The position numbers and the translations under genes are program-made. This document shows positions 46,902 through 56,400 of a stretch of 63,376 bases of DNA, one piece after another. The notes beneath the pieces were generated by a model that searched no databases, was not told where the DNA came from, and saw nothing but the letters and a program-made list of their open reading frames with translations. The DNA comes from Alphaproteobacteria bacterium (GTDB taxonomy: Bacteria; Pseudomonadota; Alphaproteobacteria; TMED109). The stretch is from assembly GCA_021296265.1 (NCBI GenBank), contig JAGWAT010000013.1:2606-65981 (forward strand). The letters are read 5' to 3'. Positions within the stretch are counted from its first letter, which is position 1, and each line of letters starts with the position of its first letter.

Positions 46902-48986
46902 TCAGCCGGGGCGCAACCAGACGGCCGCGTCATGGTATGCCGGCCCACCGTTGGGCGGCCCAGCGTCCGAACCCACCAGGGTGTTGATGCCCCGCCCTTC
47001 GACGAAGGCACTGCCCGGCCAGATGCCCTCCACGACCACGACGCCGGGCTGCAGGCCGGCGAACGACTTGGCGTGCACGAGCACATCACCCCGGCGGTTC
47101 CCGAGACGCACCGGATCGCCGTCCTTGATCTCGAGGGCCGCCAAGTCGTCCGGATGGATCCGTGCGGTGGGACGGGCCTCCTGCTTTTGGGACGTCGGGG
47201 TCTCCGTGAAGGAGGTATTGAGGAAGTTGTGGGCCGGGGCCGTGACCAGGCGGAATGGGTGGTCGGCGTCACAGTCCTCGATGTTGGCCAGATGATCGGG
47301 AAGCAGCGGCATCCCCGCGTGGTCCGGGCCGATCGAGCACCAGTCGGGCGAGAACCGGAACTTGCCGTCCGGAAATCCGAAGCCCGATTCGAAGTGCGCC
47401 TCACTGAAGTCCGGCTGCACGTCGCGCCAGCGCTCCGCCTCGAGTTTTGCCAGCGGTCCGTGGCCCGACGCCTGCAGCGTCGCGTCGATGATCTCCCGCT
47501 CGGTCATCGTGAAGCCGGGATGCTCCGCACCCAAACGCTTCGCCAGGTCGCACACCACGCGATGGTTGGCGCGAGCCTCGCCCCGGGGTTCGATCAGCTT
47601 CGGCCCGAACAGCACATGCTGGTGGCCGCCTCCCTGGTACACGTCGTCATGCTCAAGGAAGGTCGTCGCCGGCAGGACCACGTCCGCATAGCGCACGGTC
47701 TCGGTCGGAAACTGCTCGTGCACGCAGAGGAAGAGGTCATCCCTGGCCAGGCCCCGATGCACCAGCCCGAGCTCGGGCGCGACGTCGGCCGGGTTGGTGT
47801 TCTGCACGAGCATCGCGGTCACCGGCGGTCCATCGCCAAGGTCCGTCGGGTCGTTCGTCAGAACCGGCCCGATCCTCGACATGTCCAGCGTGCGGACAGC
47901 GGGGTCCCGCACATCGAGACCCTCGATCAGGGTCTTGTCCCAGTGGTAAATGTCGCGGTTCGAATAGAACGCGCCACCGCCGGTGTGCCGCCACTTGCCA
48001 CCGACCGTCGCGATCGAAGTCACCGCGTGTACGTTGGCCGCGCCGTTGCGCGAGCGGGTAAATCCGTAGCCAATCCGGATATAGGTGCGTTCGATCTCGC
48101 CGATCAGGCGCGCGAATGACTCGATCTCGCCTTCTCCGAGACCGGTGATGCGGGCTGCCCACGCCGGCGTGCGGCTCGCGAGGTGCGCCTCGAGCTGGCC
48201 CGGACAGTCACTGTTGCGCTCGAGGTAGGCGCGGTCGGCGTAACCGTCCCGGAACAGCACGTGCATGATGGCGCAGGCGAGCGCACCGTCCGTGCCGGGG
48301 CGAAGACAGAGATGGAGGTCGGCTACCTGCGCGGTGCGGGTCCGGTACGGGTCGACGACGGCAAGCTTGGCGCCGCGCAGCTTGCGGGCGCGCTGGACGT
48401 GCGTCATGACATTGACCTGGGTCGATGCCGGATTGCCGCCCCAGGAGATGATCAGGTCCGAGTCCGCCATTTCGCGCGGGTCGGGTCCCCGGAACGTCCC
48501 GGTCCCGGCCAGCCAGCCGGCGTCGCACAGGCCGGTGCAGATCGTGTACTTCTGATCGGAATAGCCCATGGCGTGACGGAGCCGGTTGAGGCCGTCCCGC
48601 TGCACCAGGCCCATGGTGCCGGCGTAGTAGTACGGCCAAACGGTCTCGGCCCCGAGCCGGCCGGTCTGCTCGACGAAGCGTTCGGCGACGCGGTCGAGAG
48701 CCTCATCCCAGCCGATCTCGCGAAACTGATGCGTCCCCTTCGGACCGGCGCGAAGCAGCGGACGCAGGATCCGGTCAGGGTGATGCACGCGCTCGGCGTA
48801 CCTGGCGACCTTCGCGCAGACCACCCCCGACGTGTACGTGTTGTCGCGTGACCCGTGAATCCGGCCGACGTCCCCGTCGGGAAGCAGCTCCACTTCGAGT
48901 GCGCAAGTGCTGGGGCAATCGTGCGGGCAAGCCGAATAGCCCGTCCCTGATACGTAACCGTCCACGGCGTCACCTTCCGCCAACAT
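46902..48986 (-). CDS. molybdopterin-dependent oxidoreductase with 4Fe-4S site
   Basis: 694 residues from the ATG at 48986. The N-terminal Fe-S site is CPHDCPSTCALEV with a fourth cysteine in GVVCAKV. Then YYYAGTMGLVQRDGLNRLRHAMG, ADSDLIISWGGNPASTQ and the MGD-binding halves, ending with the C-terminal beta domain TARIHPDDLAALEIKDGDPVRLGNRRG. No Tat signal is visible, so it is probably cytoplasmic. The family includes formate-dehydrogenase-like and other oxidoreductases of unknown substrate. It is encoded just before msrP, so both depend on molybdenum cofactor. Confidence 0.87.
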   Translation of the reverse strand: MLAEGDAVDGYVSGTGYSACPHDCPSTCALEVELLPDGDVGRIHGSRDNTYTSGVVCAKVARYAERVHHPDRILRPLLRAGPKGTHQFREIGWDEALDRVAERFVEQTGRLGAETVWPYYYAGTMGLVQRDGLNRLRHAMGYSDQKYTICTGLCDAGWLAGTGTFRGPDPREMADSDLIISWGGNPASTQVNVMTHVQRARKLRGAKLAVVDPYRTRTAQVADLHLCLRPGTDGALACAIMHVLFRDGYADRAYLERNSDCPGQLEAHLASRTPAWAARITGLGEGEIESFARLIGEIERTYIRIGYGFTRSRNGAANVHAVTSIATVGGKWRHTGGGAFYSNRDIYHWDKTLIEGLDVRDPAVRTLDMSRIGPVLTNDPTDLGDGPPVTAMLVQNTNPADVAPELGLVHRGLARDDLFLCVHEQFPTETVRYADVVLPATTFLEHDDVYQGGGHQHVLFGPKLIEPRGEARANHRVVCDLAKRLGAEHPGFTMTEREIIDATLQASGHGPLAKLEAERWRDVQPDFSEAHFESGFGFPDGKFRFSPDWCSIGPDHAGMPLLPDHLANIEDCDADHPFRLVTAPAHNFLNTSFTETPTSQKQEARPTARIHPDDLAALEIKDGDPVRLGNRRGDVLVHAKSFAGLQPGVVVVEGIWPGSAFVEGRGINTLVGSDAGPPNGGPAYHDAAVWLRPG

Positions 48987-49478
48987 CGCGCACCCGCCTA
49001 TCGGTATAGTACATTTTGAATCTGCCGTCCACGACCCAAACGGCCGCAACCTGTTGCAGGCAGCCGCCGATACCGCCCCCGCACATCCCGGTTTTGCCTG
49101 CGGCTTGGCCCGGACCGTTTCCGGACGACGGGCGGCCGACCATCACGTGACGCGTTGGTATCGAACTGCGTTCCCGCGGCGAGCGACAGTCCCACGGGTG
49201 GAGCCGCACGAGCGGGCAAGGAGGGGACCAGCAGCCCCCGTCGTCCTCGCACGCCCCGGGGCGCGCGCGCATCAGCATCATGACGAGGAACCTGCGCGCC
49301 CAGTCGCTCGCGAACGACGCGAATCCGCACATCTCGAGCCAGGTGCGGCAGCATCGGGGCGGGCATGCACGCGTGCGGGATCGCATGGGCACCGTGATGC
49401 GGGCTACACTCCATTGGCAATCGTCGTTCATCTGCCACTCGCCCGCGCGCTCCGCCGACCCCGTGCGCTGCCTACTTC
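48987..49478. other. divergent intergenic region, no supported gene
   Basis: About 490 bases between the divergent molybdoenzyme and NYN genes. Long open frames exist on both strands but none shows a motif. It should hold both promoters. Confidence 0.4.
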
Positions 49479-49922
49479 ATGCAACTCCGCCCACCCGCTC
49501 CGGTGACCACGCCACAGGCCCGTGTCATCCTGATTGACGGGACCAACGTGTACGCCAGCCGCCCGGACGGCTGGTGGCGCGACCGACCCCGCGCCGCCCG
49601 CAGGCTCGCCGCTGAACTCGATCATCTCTGCCGGATGACCGGCCTGACCTGCACGCTCGTCCTCGACCAGCTGCCCCGGAATGGCGAGCCGCCCGCCTCC
49701 ACATCCCGCGTTACGGTCATGACGGCTCCCCGCGGGGGACGCGACGCCGCCGACGACACCATCGTCGCCCGTGTCGGCGCGCTGCCCGACCCGACCCGCG
49801 CCTTCGTCTACACTTCGGACCGTAGACTCGCTGCGCGCCTCGCGGCACTCGGCGTACGCACAGCTGGCGCACGTGTCCTGCTGTCGCGCATTGATCGCGT
49901 TTGCCGCGCGGGCGACGGCTAA
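49479..49922 (+). CDS. NYN/YacP-like RNase-fold protein
   Basis: 147 residues. VILIDGTNVYASRPDGWW is the first acidic strand of a NYN (PIN-like) domain, followed by CTLVLDQLP, GRDAADDTIVARV and FVYTSDRRLAARLAALGV with the remaining acidic residues. This matches the predicted RNA endonuclease family that includes YacP/Rae1. Bacillus Rae1 cuts mRNA on the ribosome; whether this protein does so is unknown. A GTG 24 bases downstream is another possible start. Confidence 0.75.
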   Translation: MQLRPPAPVTTPQARVILIDGTNVYASRPDGWWRDRPRAARRLAAELDHLCRMTGLTCTLVLDQLPRNGEPPASTSRVTVMTAPRGGRDAADDTIVARVGALPDPTRAFVYTSDRRLAARLAALGVRTAGARVLLSRIDRVCRAGDG

Positions 49923-49943
49923 CGCATGCACAGAGGATTCCAG

Positions 49944-50156
49944 ATGCCCCAACCCACCCGACGAAGCACGGTACATCGAGAACTTTCCAAGCGACGCTAT
50001 CGTCAACGCACCGTTTCGGCCAGGCACCGCGACCCGCACCACGACCGACGCGTCCAAAAGCGCGAACTCCAGGCCAACCCCGAACCTGATGGTCCGGCCG
50101 TTGACAGCGCAACAACCTCGCAACCCGCAATGTCAGAAACATCGGACAGCGACTGA
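49944..50156 (+). CDS. possible small basic protein
   Basis: A 70-codon frame with a GAGGA ribosome-binding sequence 6 bases before its ATG. The first half, RRSTVHRELSKRRYRQRTVSARHRD, is strongly basic; the second half is polar. I recognise no family. The rest of the 49923-50431 gap holds nothing else. The good ribosome-binding site is the only real support. Confidence 0.3.
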   Translation: MPQPTRRSTVHRELSKRRYRQRTVSARHRDPHHDRRVQKRELQANPEPDGPAVDSATTSQPAMSETSDSD

Positions 50157-50431
50157 TCCCTGGCCGGGCGCCGGCACCGGCCTTCCAGAACGCCCGCGTT
50201 ATACGGGCACGCGACCAGCGGCGCTTGCGAGCAGGCGCCGTCAATCTCCGCAGCCAGATGCGCGCGCGGCCACGCCATCCACCGCTGGCCCCGGCCTCAC
50301 ATGCCGGCGGACCCGAGCGCATTGCGGCAATCGCCGGCGGGACATGCGCCAGCGCCGACGACACGGGGCACCCGGCTGCCGTCCAAGCGCTGTGCCGTCG
50401 GGCTCGGTCATAACGTGGTCACGGGGATCTG

Positions 50432-53383
50432 ATGGCCGGCCCCGCCACTGAGAACTCGCGCATCGGCGATCGCGCGCTGGAAACGAGCCTTCGAAGCGCG
50501 CTCGACGGCGAAGTGCTGTTCGACGCCTTCAACCGGGGCCGCTACGCCACCGACGCCTCGATCTACCAGATCGAACCGTGCGGGGTGGTCGTACCCCGAC
50601 ATGCCGACGACATCGGCGCTGTACTGGAGATCGCGCGCGAGGAAGGGATTCCCGTCCTTCCGCGCGGCGCCGGCACGTCGCAGTGCGGCCAGACCGTGGG
50701 TCGGGCGCTCGTCGTCGACACCACGAAGCACCTCAATCGGATCATCAATATCGATGCGGAGCGTCGGCGAGCGGTCGTCGAACCCGGCCTGGTGCTGGAC
50801 GAATTGAACTTCCGTCTGAAACCGCACGGCCTGTTCTTCCCCGTGGATATCTCGACCGGAAGCCGGGCGACTCTCGGTGGCATGGCGGGCAACAACAGCT
50901 GCGGCGCGCGCTCGATCCGCTACGGCAACATGGTGCACAACGTCCACGCCATCGAAGCTGCCCTGGCCTCCGGCGCCGTCCACCGCTTCGGACCCGTCCC
51001 GGGCAACCTCGGGAGCCTGGATGCCACCAGCGGGTATGCCGGGATCGTCCAGGAGATGCGAACGATCGCCGTCCGCGAAGCGGACGAGATTGCCGCCCGG
51101 ATTCCCGACCTCCTGCGGCGGGTCGGCGGCTACAACATCGATTCCGTGTCCCCCGCCGGCCACAACATGGCGAGCCTCTTGGTCGGCTCGGAAGGAACGC
51201 TCGGCTTCTTCACGCGGCTGGAACTCGACCTGCAACCGATCCCGCCGCACAAGGCGCTCGGCATCTGCCGCTTCGGCTCACTCCGCGAGGCCATGGCGGC
51301 CACGAAGCCCATCGTCGAGCTTGGCCCCTCGGCGGTGGAGTTGGCCGATCGCCACTTGCTCGACCTCGCACGATCCGTGCCGCTCTACCGCGCGACGATC
51401 GAGACGTTCATTGAGGGTGCGCCGGAGGCCGTCCTGCTCGTCGAGTTCTCGGGCGAGGAGGGCCCGCCGCAGCGCCGGCTCCTCGGCCGACTGGCCGAAA
51501 CCCTGGCCGATCTCGGCCACCCGGACTCGGTTACCAACGTCCTTGAGCCGGCTGCGCAGGCGGCGGTGTGGGACATGCGAAAAGCCGGCCTGAACATCGT
51601 CATGTCGATGAAGGGCGACGGCAAGCCGATCTCGTTCGTCGAGGACTGTGCCGTGGCCCTCGACGACCTGCCTGACTACACCGACCGCCTCACCGAGATC
51701 TTCCGCCGGCACGGAACCCACGGCACCTGGTATGCCCATGCGTCCGTGGGCTGCCTCCATGTGCGTCCGGTGCTGAACCTGAAGGACCAGCGTGACGTCC
51801 GCGCCCTGCGCGCGATCGCCGAGGAGGCCTTCGCCATGGTGCGGGCCTACCGCGGTTCGCATTCCGGCGAGCACGGCGACGGCATCGTGCGTTCGGAATT
51901 TCACGAGATGATGTTCGGCCCCCGCCTGGTCCGTGCCTTCGAAGACATCAAGACCTGCTTTGACCCCGCGGGACTGTTCAATCCGGGCAAGATCGTCCGG
52001 CCGGCGGCGATGGATGACCGCACCCTCTTTCGCTATCACCCTGGCTACGAAGCCGAGCGGTTTGTTCCGGCGCTCGACTGGTCGGCGTGGGGATCCGGCG
52101 ACACCGGCTTCCTCGGCGCCGTGGAGATGTGCAACAACAACGGGGCCTGCCGGAAGCGCGACCCGGGGGTCATGTGCCCGTCCTTCCGGGCCACCGGCGA
52201 CGAGCAGCACGTCACGCGGGGCCGCGCCAACACGCTTCGCCTGGCGCTGACCGGCCAGCTCGGGGACGACGCGCTGACGTCCGATGCAATGGCCCAGTCG
52301 ATGGCCCTGTGCATCGGATGCAAGGGCTGCAAGCGCGAGTGCCCGACCGGTGTCGACATGGCCCGCATGAAGATCGAGGTCGAGCGGCAGCGCGTCCGGA
52401 AGCACGGCCTAGGCCGGCGGGACCGTCTGATCGGGTGGCTGCCGCGGTACGCGCCGGCGGCTTGGCGCCTGCGCCATCTGGTGAACGCACGCAACCGGTC
52501 CCCGGTCCTGCGCCGGGCCGGCGAAGCGCTGATCGGTTTCAGTGCCCGCAGGGCGCTGCCGGAGTGGCATCGGGAGCCCTTCCTGGAGAGCGCGTCGCCA
52601 GCGGGCGAGGAGCCCGAGGCGGTCCTGCTGCCCGACACGTTCACGACCTGGTTCGAGCCGGAGATTCCGCGCGCCGCACTGGCGGTTCTCGGGACCGCCG
52701 GCTACCGCGTGGCGGTGGCGCGCCCGTCGTCGGAAGATCCTTCAGGCACTCGCCCGCTTTGCTGCGGCCGCACGTTCCTGGCCGCCGGGGCGGTCGATGA
52801 GGCACGCGCAGAGGCACAGCGGACGTTGCGGGTACTCCAGCCGTACTGCGAGCGAGGCATCCCGGTCATCGGGCTGGAACCGTCCTGCCTGTTCACCTTG
52901 CGCGACGAGTGGACCGCGCTCCTCCCCGAAACCGAAACCGCGGCGATCGCCGACCACGCCATGACGCTGGAGGGCTTCCTGGCGAGTCGGGGCCCGCGCA
53001 GCAACCCCCGGTTCGGTCCGCTTCCCGTGCCGGCGGGCCTCATCCACGGCCACTGCCACCAGAAGGCGTTCGACGCACTGGGCGAGCTCAGTGAGGTTCT
53101 GTCCTGGATACCGGAGCTGGACGCCAACGTGATCGAATCGACCTGCTGCGGGATGGCCGGTGCGTTCGGCTATCAAGCCGAGACGTACGACGTGTCGATG
53201 GACATCGGCGGGCTGGACCTGTTCCCGGCGTTGGACGGAGTGCCGAACGACGCCCTGGTGATCGCCAACGGCACAAGCTGCCGCCAGCAGATCATGGACG
53301 GCACGGGGCGCCGCCCCCGCCACACCGCCGAAGTGCTGGCGGCATCCATTACGGCGGGCGAACCGCGGCTGCCGACCAATTGA
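50432..53383 (+). CDS. FAD-linked oxidase with 4Fe-4S domain, YdiJ/D2HGDH-like
   Basis: 983 residues. FAD-binding PCMH domain at about 45-280 (LPRGAGTSQCGQ, GMAGNNSCGARSIRYG, LLVGSEGTLGFFT), FAD-oxidase C domain at about 290-560 with the metal/substrate site SVGCLHVRPVLNL and SGEHGDGIVRSEF, then Fe-S motifs CNNNGACRKRDPGVMCPS (about 567) and CIGCKGCKRECPTGVD (about 627). The CCG domain has RPLCCGRTF and STCCGMAGAFG. This GlcD-plus-GlpC layout is that of D-2-hydroxyacid dehydrogenases such as YdiJ. It should pass electrons to quinone at the membrane. Substrate probably D-2-hydroxyglutarate or D-lactate. Confidence 0.87.
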   Translation: MAGPATENSRIGDRALETSLRSALDGEVLFDAFNRGRYATDASIYQIEPCGVVVPRHADDIGAVLEIAREEGIPVLPRGAGTSQCGQTVGRALVVDTTKHLNRIINIDAERRRAVVEPGLVLDELNFRLKPHGLFFPVDISTGSRATLGGMAGNNSCGARSIRYGNMVHNVHAIEAALASGAVHRFGPVPGNLGSLDATSGYAGIVQEMRTIAVREADEIAARIPDLLRRVGGYNIDSVSPAGHNMASLLVGSEGTLGFFTRLELDLQPIPPHKALGICRFGSLREAMAATKPIVELGPSAVELADRHLLDLARSVPLYRATIETFIEGAPEAVLLVEFSGEEGPPQRRLLGRLAETLADLGHPDSVTNVLEPAAQAAVWDMRKAGLNIVMSMKGDGKPISFVEDCAVALDDLPDYTDRLTEIFRRHGTHGTWYAHASVGCLHVRPVLNLKDQRDVRALRAIAEEAFAMVRAYRGSHSGEHGDGIVRSEFHEMMFGPRLVRAFEDIKTCFDPAGLFNPGKIVRPAAMDDRTLFRYHPGYEAERFVPALDWSAWGSGDTGFLGAVEMCNNNGACRKRDPGVMCPSFRATGDEQHVTRGRANTLRLALTGQLGDDALTSDAMAQSMALCIGCKGCKRECPTGVDMARMKIEVERQRVRKHGLGRRDRLIGWLPRYAPAAWRLRHLVNARNRSPVLRRAGEALIGFSARRALPEWHREPFLESASPAGEEPEAVLLPDTFTTWFEPEIPRAALAVLGTAGYRVAVARPSSEDPSGTRPLCCGRTFLAAGAVDEARAEAQRTLRVLQPYCERGIPVIGLEPSCLFTLRDEWTALLPETETAAIADHAMTLEGFLASRGPRSNPRFGPLPVPAGLIHGHCHQKAFDALGELSEVLSWIPELDANVIESTCCGMAGAFGYQAETYDVSMDIGGLDLFPALDGVPNDALVIANGTSCRQQIMDGTGRRPRHTAEVLAASITAGEPRLPTN

Positions 53384-53511
53384 ACACGCCAACCGTCCTC
53401 AGGGACCTGCCGGTCCGGGACCCTTGCAATCAAATCGCTGTCTCACTCGTCTACATGGATGACGGGCCAACAAGCGCCCGTGGCATCACCTGGTTCCCGA
53501 AGGAGACAACT

Positions 53512-53910
53512 GTGCCGAAACTACTGACCATCGCCTTCCTCGGCGGCCTCGCCCTCGCCATGGCGGGCCCCGCCGCTGCCGCCGACGACCCGAGCATCAA
53601 AGGAGAGCTGCGGGCCAGCATCCAGGCGGCGATGTTCGACCACGTCCGCGCGCAAACCCTCGATGGCGACTATGTCCTGTACGACGCCGTCGACGGGCAA
53701 CTGTTGCGTCTTCGCTTCGACGCCATGCATGCCGGCATCGTGAGGAAGGGCAACTTCTACGTCAGCTGTGCCGATTTCACCGCCGCCGACGGCACGTACT
53801 ACGACCTCGACATGTTGGTGGCCGACCACCCCACGGACGGCATGCGGGTGCTGCAGGCCATCGTGCACAAGAAGGGGGACGACAAGCGGCAATACCACGT
53901 GCACGACTGA
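53512..53910 (+). CDS. small exported protein in sigma/anti-sigma operon
   Basis: 132 residues from the GTG at 53512, chosen for its AAGGAG site and because a signal peptide (LLTIAFLGGLALAMAGPAAA) starts right there. The mature part has ASIQAAMFDHVRAQTLDGDYVLYDAVDGQLLRLRFDAMHAG and YVSCADFTAADGTYYDLDMLVAD. I recognise no family. It lies 28 bases before an ECF sigma gene and probably is a target or sensor of that system. An earlier ATG at 53380 adds a leader that breaks the signal peptide. Confidence 0.7.
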   Translation: MPKLLTIAFLGGLALAMAGPAAAADDPSIKGELRASIQAAMFDHVRAQTLDGDYVLYDAVDGQLLRLRFDAMHAGIVRKGNFYVSCADFTAADGTYYDLDMLVADHPTDGMRVLQAIVHKKGDDKRQYHVHD

Positions 53911-53938
53911 TCGGCTGCGAGGCGGCCCGGCCGTCGCC

Positions 53939-54442
53939 ATGAACGACGAGGACCTGCTGCAGGCCGGCTACCGATACGCCCTGTCGTTGCGGACACGGGC
54001 TGACGATGCAGACGACCTGGTCCAGGAGGCCTGGTACCGCCTGCATCGTCACGGTGGCCGCGCCGGCAGCAAGGCGCACCTGTTCACGACCATTCGGAAC
54101 ATCTACGTGGACCGATGGCGGCGCGACCAGTTGATCGCATTCGAACCGCTGGAAACCGTGGACGAGCCGGCCGACAGCCGGTCCGCCATCGACGATGTGC
54201 GGCATGATGCCCGGGCGCTGGCCCGGCTTCTCGATTCGCTCCGCGCCGCCGAGCGCGAAGCGCTATTTCTGAACGTGGTGGAGGGCTATACGGCACAGGA
54301 AATCGGCGATCTCACCGGTCGCCCGCGCGGCACCGTGCTGAGCCTCATTCACCGCGCCAAGCGAAAACTGCGGCAGGGGCTCGCGGCCGGTCCGGTCCAG
54401 CCGAGCCTGGAAGCCGGCAAGAGGAAGGGGTCTGCGTCATGA
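53939..54442 (+). CDS. ECF-type RNA polymerase sigma factor
   Basis: 167 residues. Region 2 is LQAGYRYALSLRTRADDADDLVQEAWYRLHRH with the core-binding DDLVQE motif, then LFTTIRNIYVDRWRRD. Region 4 is REALFLNVVEGYTAQEIGDLTGRPRGTVLSLIHRAKRKL, a helix-turn-helix for the -35 element. Region 3 is absent as in ECF sigmas. The stop overlaps the next gene as ATGA. It should control a small periplasmic stress or metal regulon; its own neighbour 53512 is a likely target. Confidence 0.88.
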   Translation: MNDEDLLQAGYRYALSLRTRADDADDLVQEAWYRLHRHGGRAGSKAHLFTTIRNIYVDRWRRDQLIAFEPLETVDEPADSRSAIDDVRHDARALARLLDSLRAAEREALFLNVVEGYTAQEIGDLTGRPRGTVLSLIHRAKRKLRQGLAAGPVQPSLEAGKRKGSAS

Positions 54443-55029
54443 CCGACCTCGAATCCCGCCTGCGGGAACATTACGCACGGGCGCGTTTGTCCGATTCCCG
54501 GATCGAGCAGATTCTCGCCGCCACCCCAGCCAAGGTGACGCCACCGCGGGTCTGGTACGCCCGCCTCGGCTCGGTGGCTGCAGCGCTGGTGGTCGGACTC
54601 GCGGTGCTGCATTTCCATCTGATCGAACGCGACATCACGACCCGCGTGCTCGCGGAAATCGCGATGAATCACGGCAAGCAACTGGACGTCGAAATCGCTT
54701 CCGGAGACCCGGCTATCGTCGCCCAAGCACTCGACCGCCTGGATGTCCCCGTTCGCCCCCCGGGCCAGTGGCCCGCCCGCTACGCCCTCCTTGGGGGACG
54801 CTACTGCTCCATCCAGGGCGGGCTGGCCGCGCAACTCAAGTTGCGCGATCGGGAATCGGGTGAGCTCTACACCCTGTACGCCACCCGCCTCACGCCTAAC
54901 CTTGAAGCGGTCGCGGACACGGCCATCGTGTACGACGACGTCGGCATCACCCTCTGGCATCGGCGGGACGTGTTCTTTGCGCTGGCTGGTAGCCGAACGC
55001 CCCGGGCCTGGCCACCGGAATCGGACTAG
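54439..55029 (+). CDS. membrane anti-sigma factor-like protein
   Basis: 196 residues. The N-terminal 45 residues are cytoplasmic and would bind the sigma factor; one membrane helix follows (about 46-66, SVAAALVVGLAVLHFHL), then a periplasmic domain with ARYALLGGRYCSIQGGLAAQLKLRD and DDVGITLWHRRDVFFAL. The zinc motif HxxxCxxC of ZAS anti-sigmas is absent. The assignment rests on layout: directly after an ECF sigma gene with a 4-base overlap. The signal it senses is unknown. About 290 bases without a gene follow. Confidence 0.7.
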   Translation: MTDLESRLREHYARARLSDSRIEQILAATPAKVTPPRVWYARLGSVAAALVVGLAVLHFHLIERDITTRVLAEIAMNHGKQLDVEIASGDPAIVAQALDRLDVPVRPPGQWPARYALLGGRYCSIQGGLAAQLKLRDRESGELYTLYATRLTPNLEAVADTAIVYDDVGITLWHRRDVFFALAGSRTPRAWPPESD

Positions 55030-55320
55030 GCCGGCACGGCACCGTTCATGGATCGGCGGCGAGGCGCGCCGAGCGACGGCCTCGGTGCCCGCGCCGCACG
55101 CACGGGCGGGTAACACCAGGCCCGGTTCTCTGCGTCGGCATCCCTGGGCAAGGAACCCGGGAAGTCCAGACTCTCCAGTGTCCGCCCGCTGTCGTCGATG
55201 TCCGGCATGACCGTCTGGGCCTTACCGTTCTGCCTGTTGATCAGAACCTGCACCGGGGCCCGGCTATGATTCTGCTTGCAGCGCTTCGTGGATTGCCGAG
55301 TGAACCCCAACGGAGGAAAC

Positions 55321-55878
55321 GTGCCCGACATCCGTGCCATCAATGAGCACTTGCAGACCCGTCTCCGGGAGGAAGACCGGGAGTCCGTTCCCGCCGTGGA
55401 GGCCGCCCGGTGGCTGGCCGAGGCAGGCCTGCTTCTCGATTCGAGCAGTCGGCCCGGTCTGCCGCTCCGAAGGCTGCTGCGAGCCGACCACATCTTCGGC
55501 CAGGAACAAATCCCGCGCCGCTCCGGCGGGCGCTGGCACATTCGGCGCCTGCCGCCCGTCACGGGCTACCACGCCCACATCTACTATGACGAGGCGAGCC
55601 GAGCCGACGCGGCGGTGGTACGGGAAGCCCTGGCCGCCCATTTTTCCGTGCGGCTCGGCCGGTGGCGGGACGAACCGGTCGGCCCGCATCCCCAGGCGAT
55701 GTACCAGGTTGCGTTTGCGCCCGATGAATTTGCCCGGATCGTCCCCTGGTTGATGGTCCACCGCCGCGGCCTCACCATCCTGGTCCATCCTGAAACCGGG
55801 GAGGCGGTCGGGGACCATGGCGAGCGGGCCCTGTGGATGGGCCGAAAACTCCGTCTTCGGCTGCGGGGGCTTCGCTGA
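55321..55878 (+). CDS. DOPA 4,5-dioxygenase-like protein with N-terminal extension
   Basis: 185 residues from the GTG at 55321, which is preceded by GGAGGAAAC. The C-terminal 110 residues carry VTGYHAHIYYDEASRADAAVVREALA, HPQAMYQVAF, RGLTILVHPETG and DHGERALWMG, the DOPA dioxygenase-like extradiol fold with its histidine ligands. The first about 70 residues (EHLQTRLREEDRESVPAVEAARWLAEAGLLLDS...RADHIF) are not part of usual members, which are about 110 residues long; they resemble a small helical or winged-helix domain. Substrate unknown. Confidence 0.75.
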   Translation: MPDIRAINEHLQTRLREEDRESVPAVEAARWLAEAGLLLDSSSRPGLPLRRLLRADHIFGQEQIPRRSGGRWHIRRLPPVTGYHAHIYYDEASRADAAVVREALAAHFSVRLGRWRDEPVGPHPQAMYQVAFAPDEFARIVPWLMVHRRGLTILVHPETGEAVGDHGERALWMGRKLRLRLRGLR

Positions 55879-56400
55879 CGGCGCCGCTCGACGCAGCGGC
55901 GCCCACGGGCGGGGTGACGCTAACACTGGAGGTCCTCCAGAAGGTGTCGGGGACGATGTACGCGACGGCGACGGTGACGGTTATCCCCGGCGGCGCCGCG
56001 CGGGGCCGGATTCGAGGTCAATCTCGACGCGGTGCACCGCGAGGCCGCGAACGGCAACGACGTCGAACACGGGGTGAAGCCTCAGGCGCTGGTGAGGGCG
56101 TGCCGGTGAGCGGCGGCACGCGGCGTGGCCGGTTCTGCAGATCTGCCGGGAGTACCGGGCGGCGTGGCAGGCAGACGCCGCACCGCCCGACCGCGAGGGC
56201 GACGCGCCCTTCCCGGTCCGCGTGGGCACGGAGGCCGACCACGCGGCAGAAACGCGTTGGCACCTGCTCGCCTGTGAGAATCCCGTCGGCAACGCGGGAA
56301 GGAGCGCCCTACCGGCCCATCTTCACCAGCGCGCCGTGGCAGGGCGCCATTCGCCAGCGGGTGCGAACGCGGCTCGCGAGAAGTCCGCGACAGCTGGAGC
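55879..56400 (+). pseudogene. eroded coding remnant, family unknown
   Basis: No intact gene. Protein-like segments appear in different plus-strand frames: FEVNLDAVHREAANGNDVEHG (about 56005-56070) then, after a frame change near 56100, HAAWPVLQICREYRAAWQAD and FPVRVGTEADHAAETRWHLL (about 56118-56275), and a third segment APYRPIFTSAPWQGAIRQRV later. The natural look of these pieces against the unnatural frames around them suggests a decayed gene. I cannot identify the family. Confidence 0.4.

Noticed and set aside
47362-48851. long plus-strand frames opposite the molybdopterin oxidoreductase
   Set aside because: Antisense shadows created by high GC at third positions.
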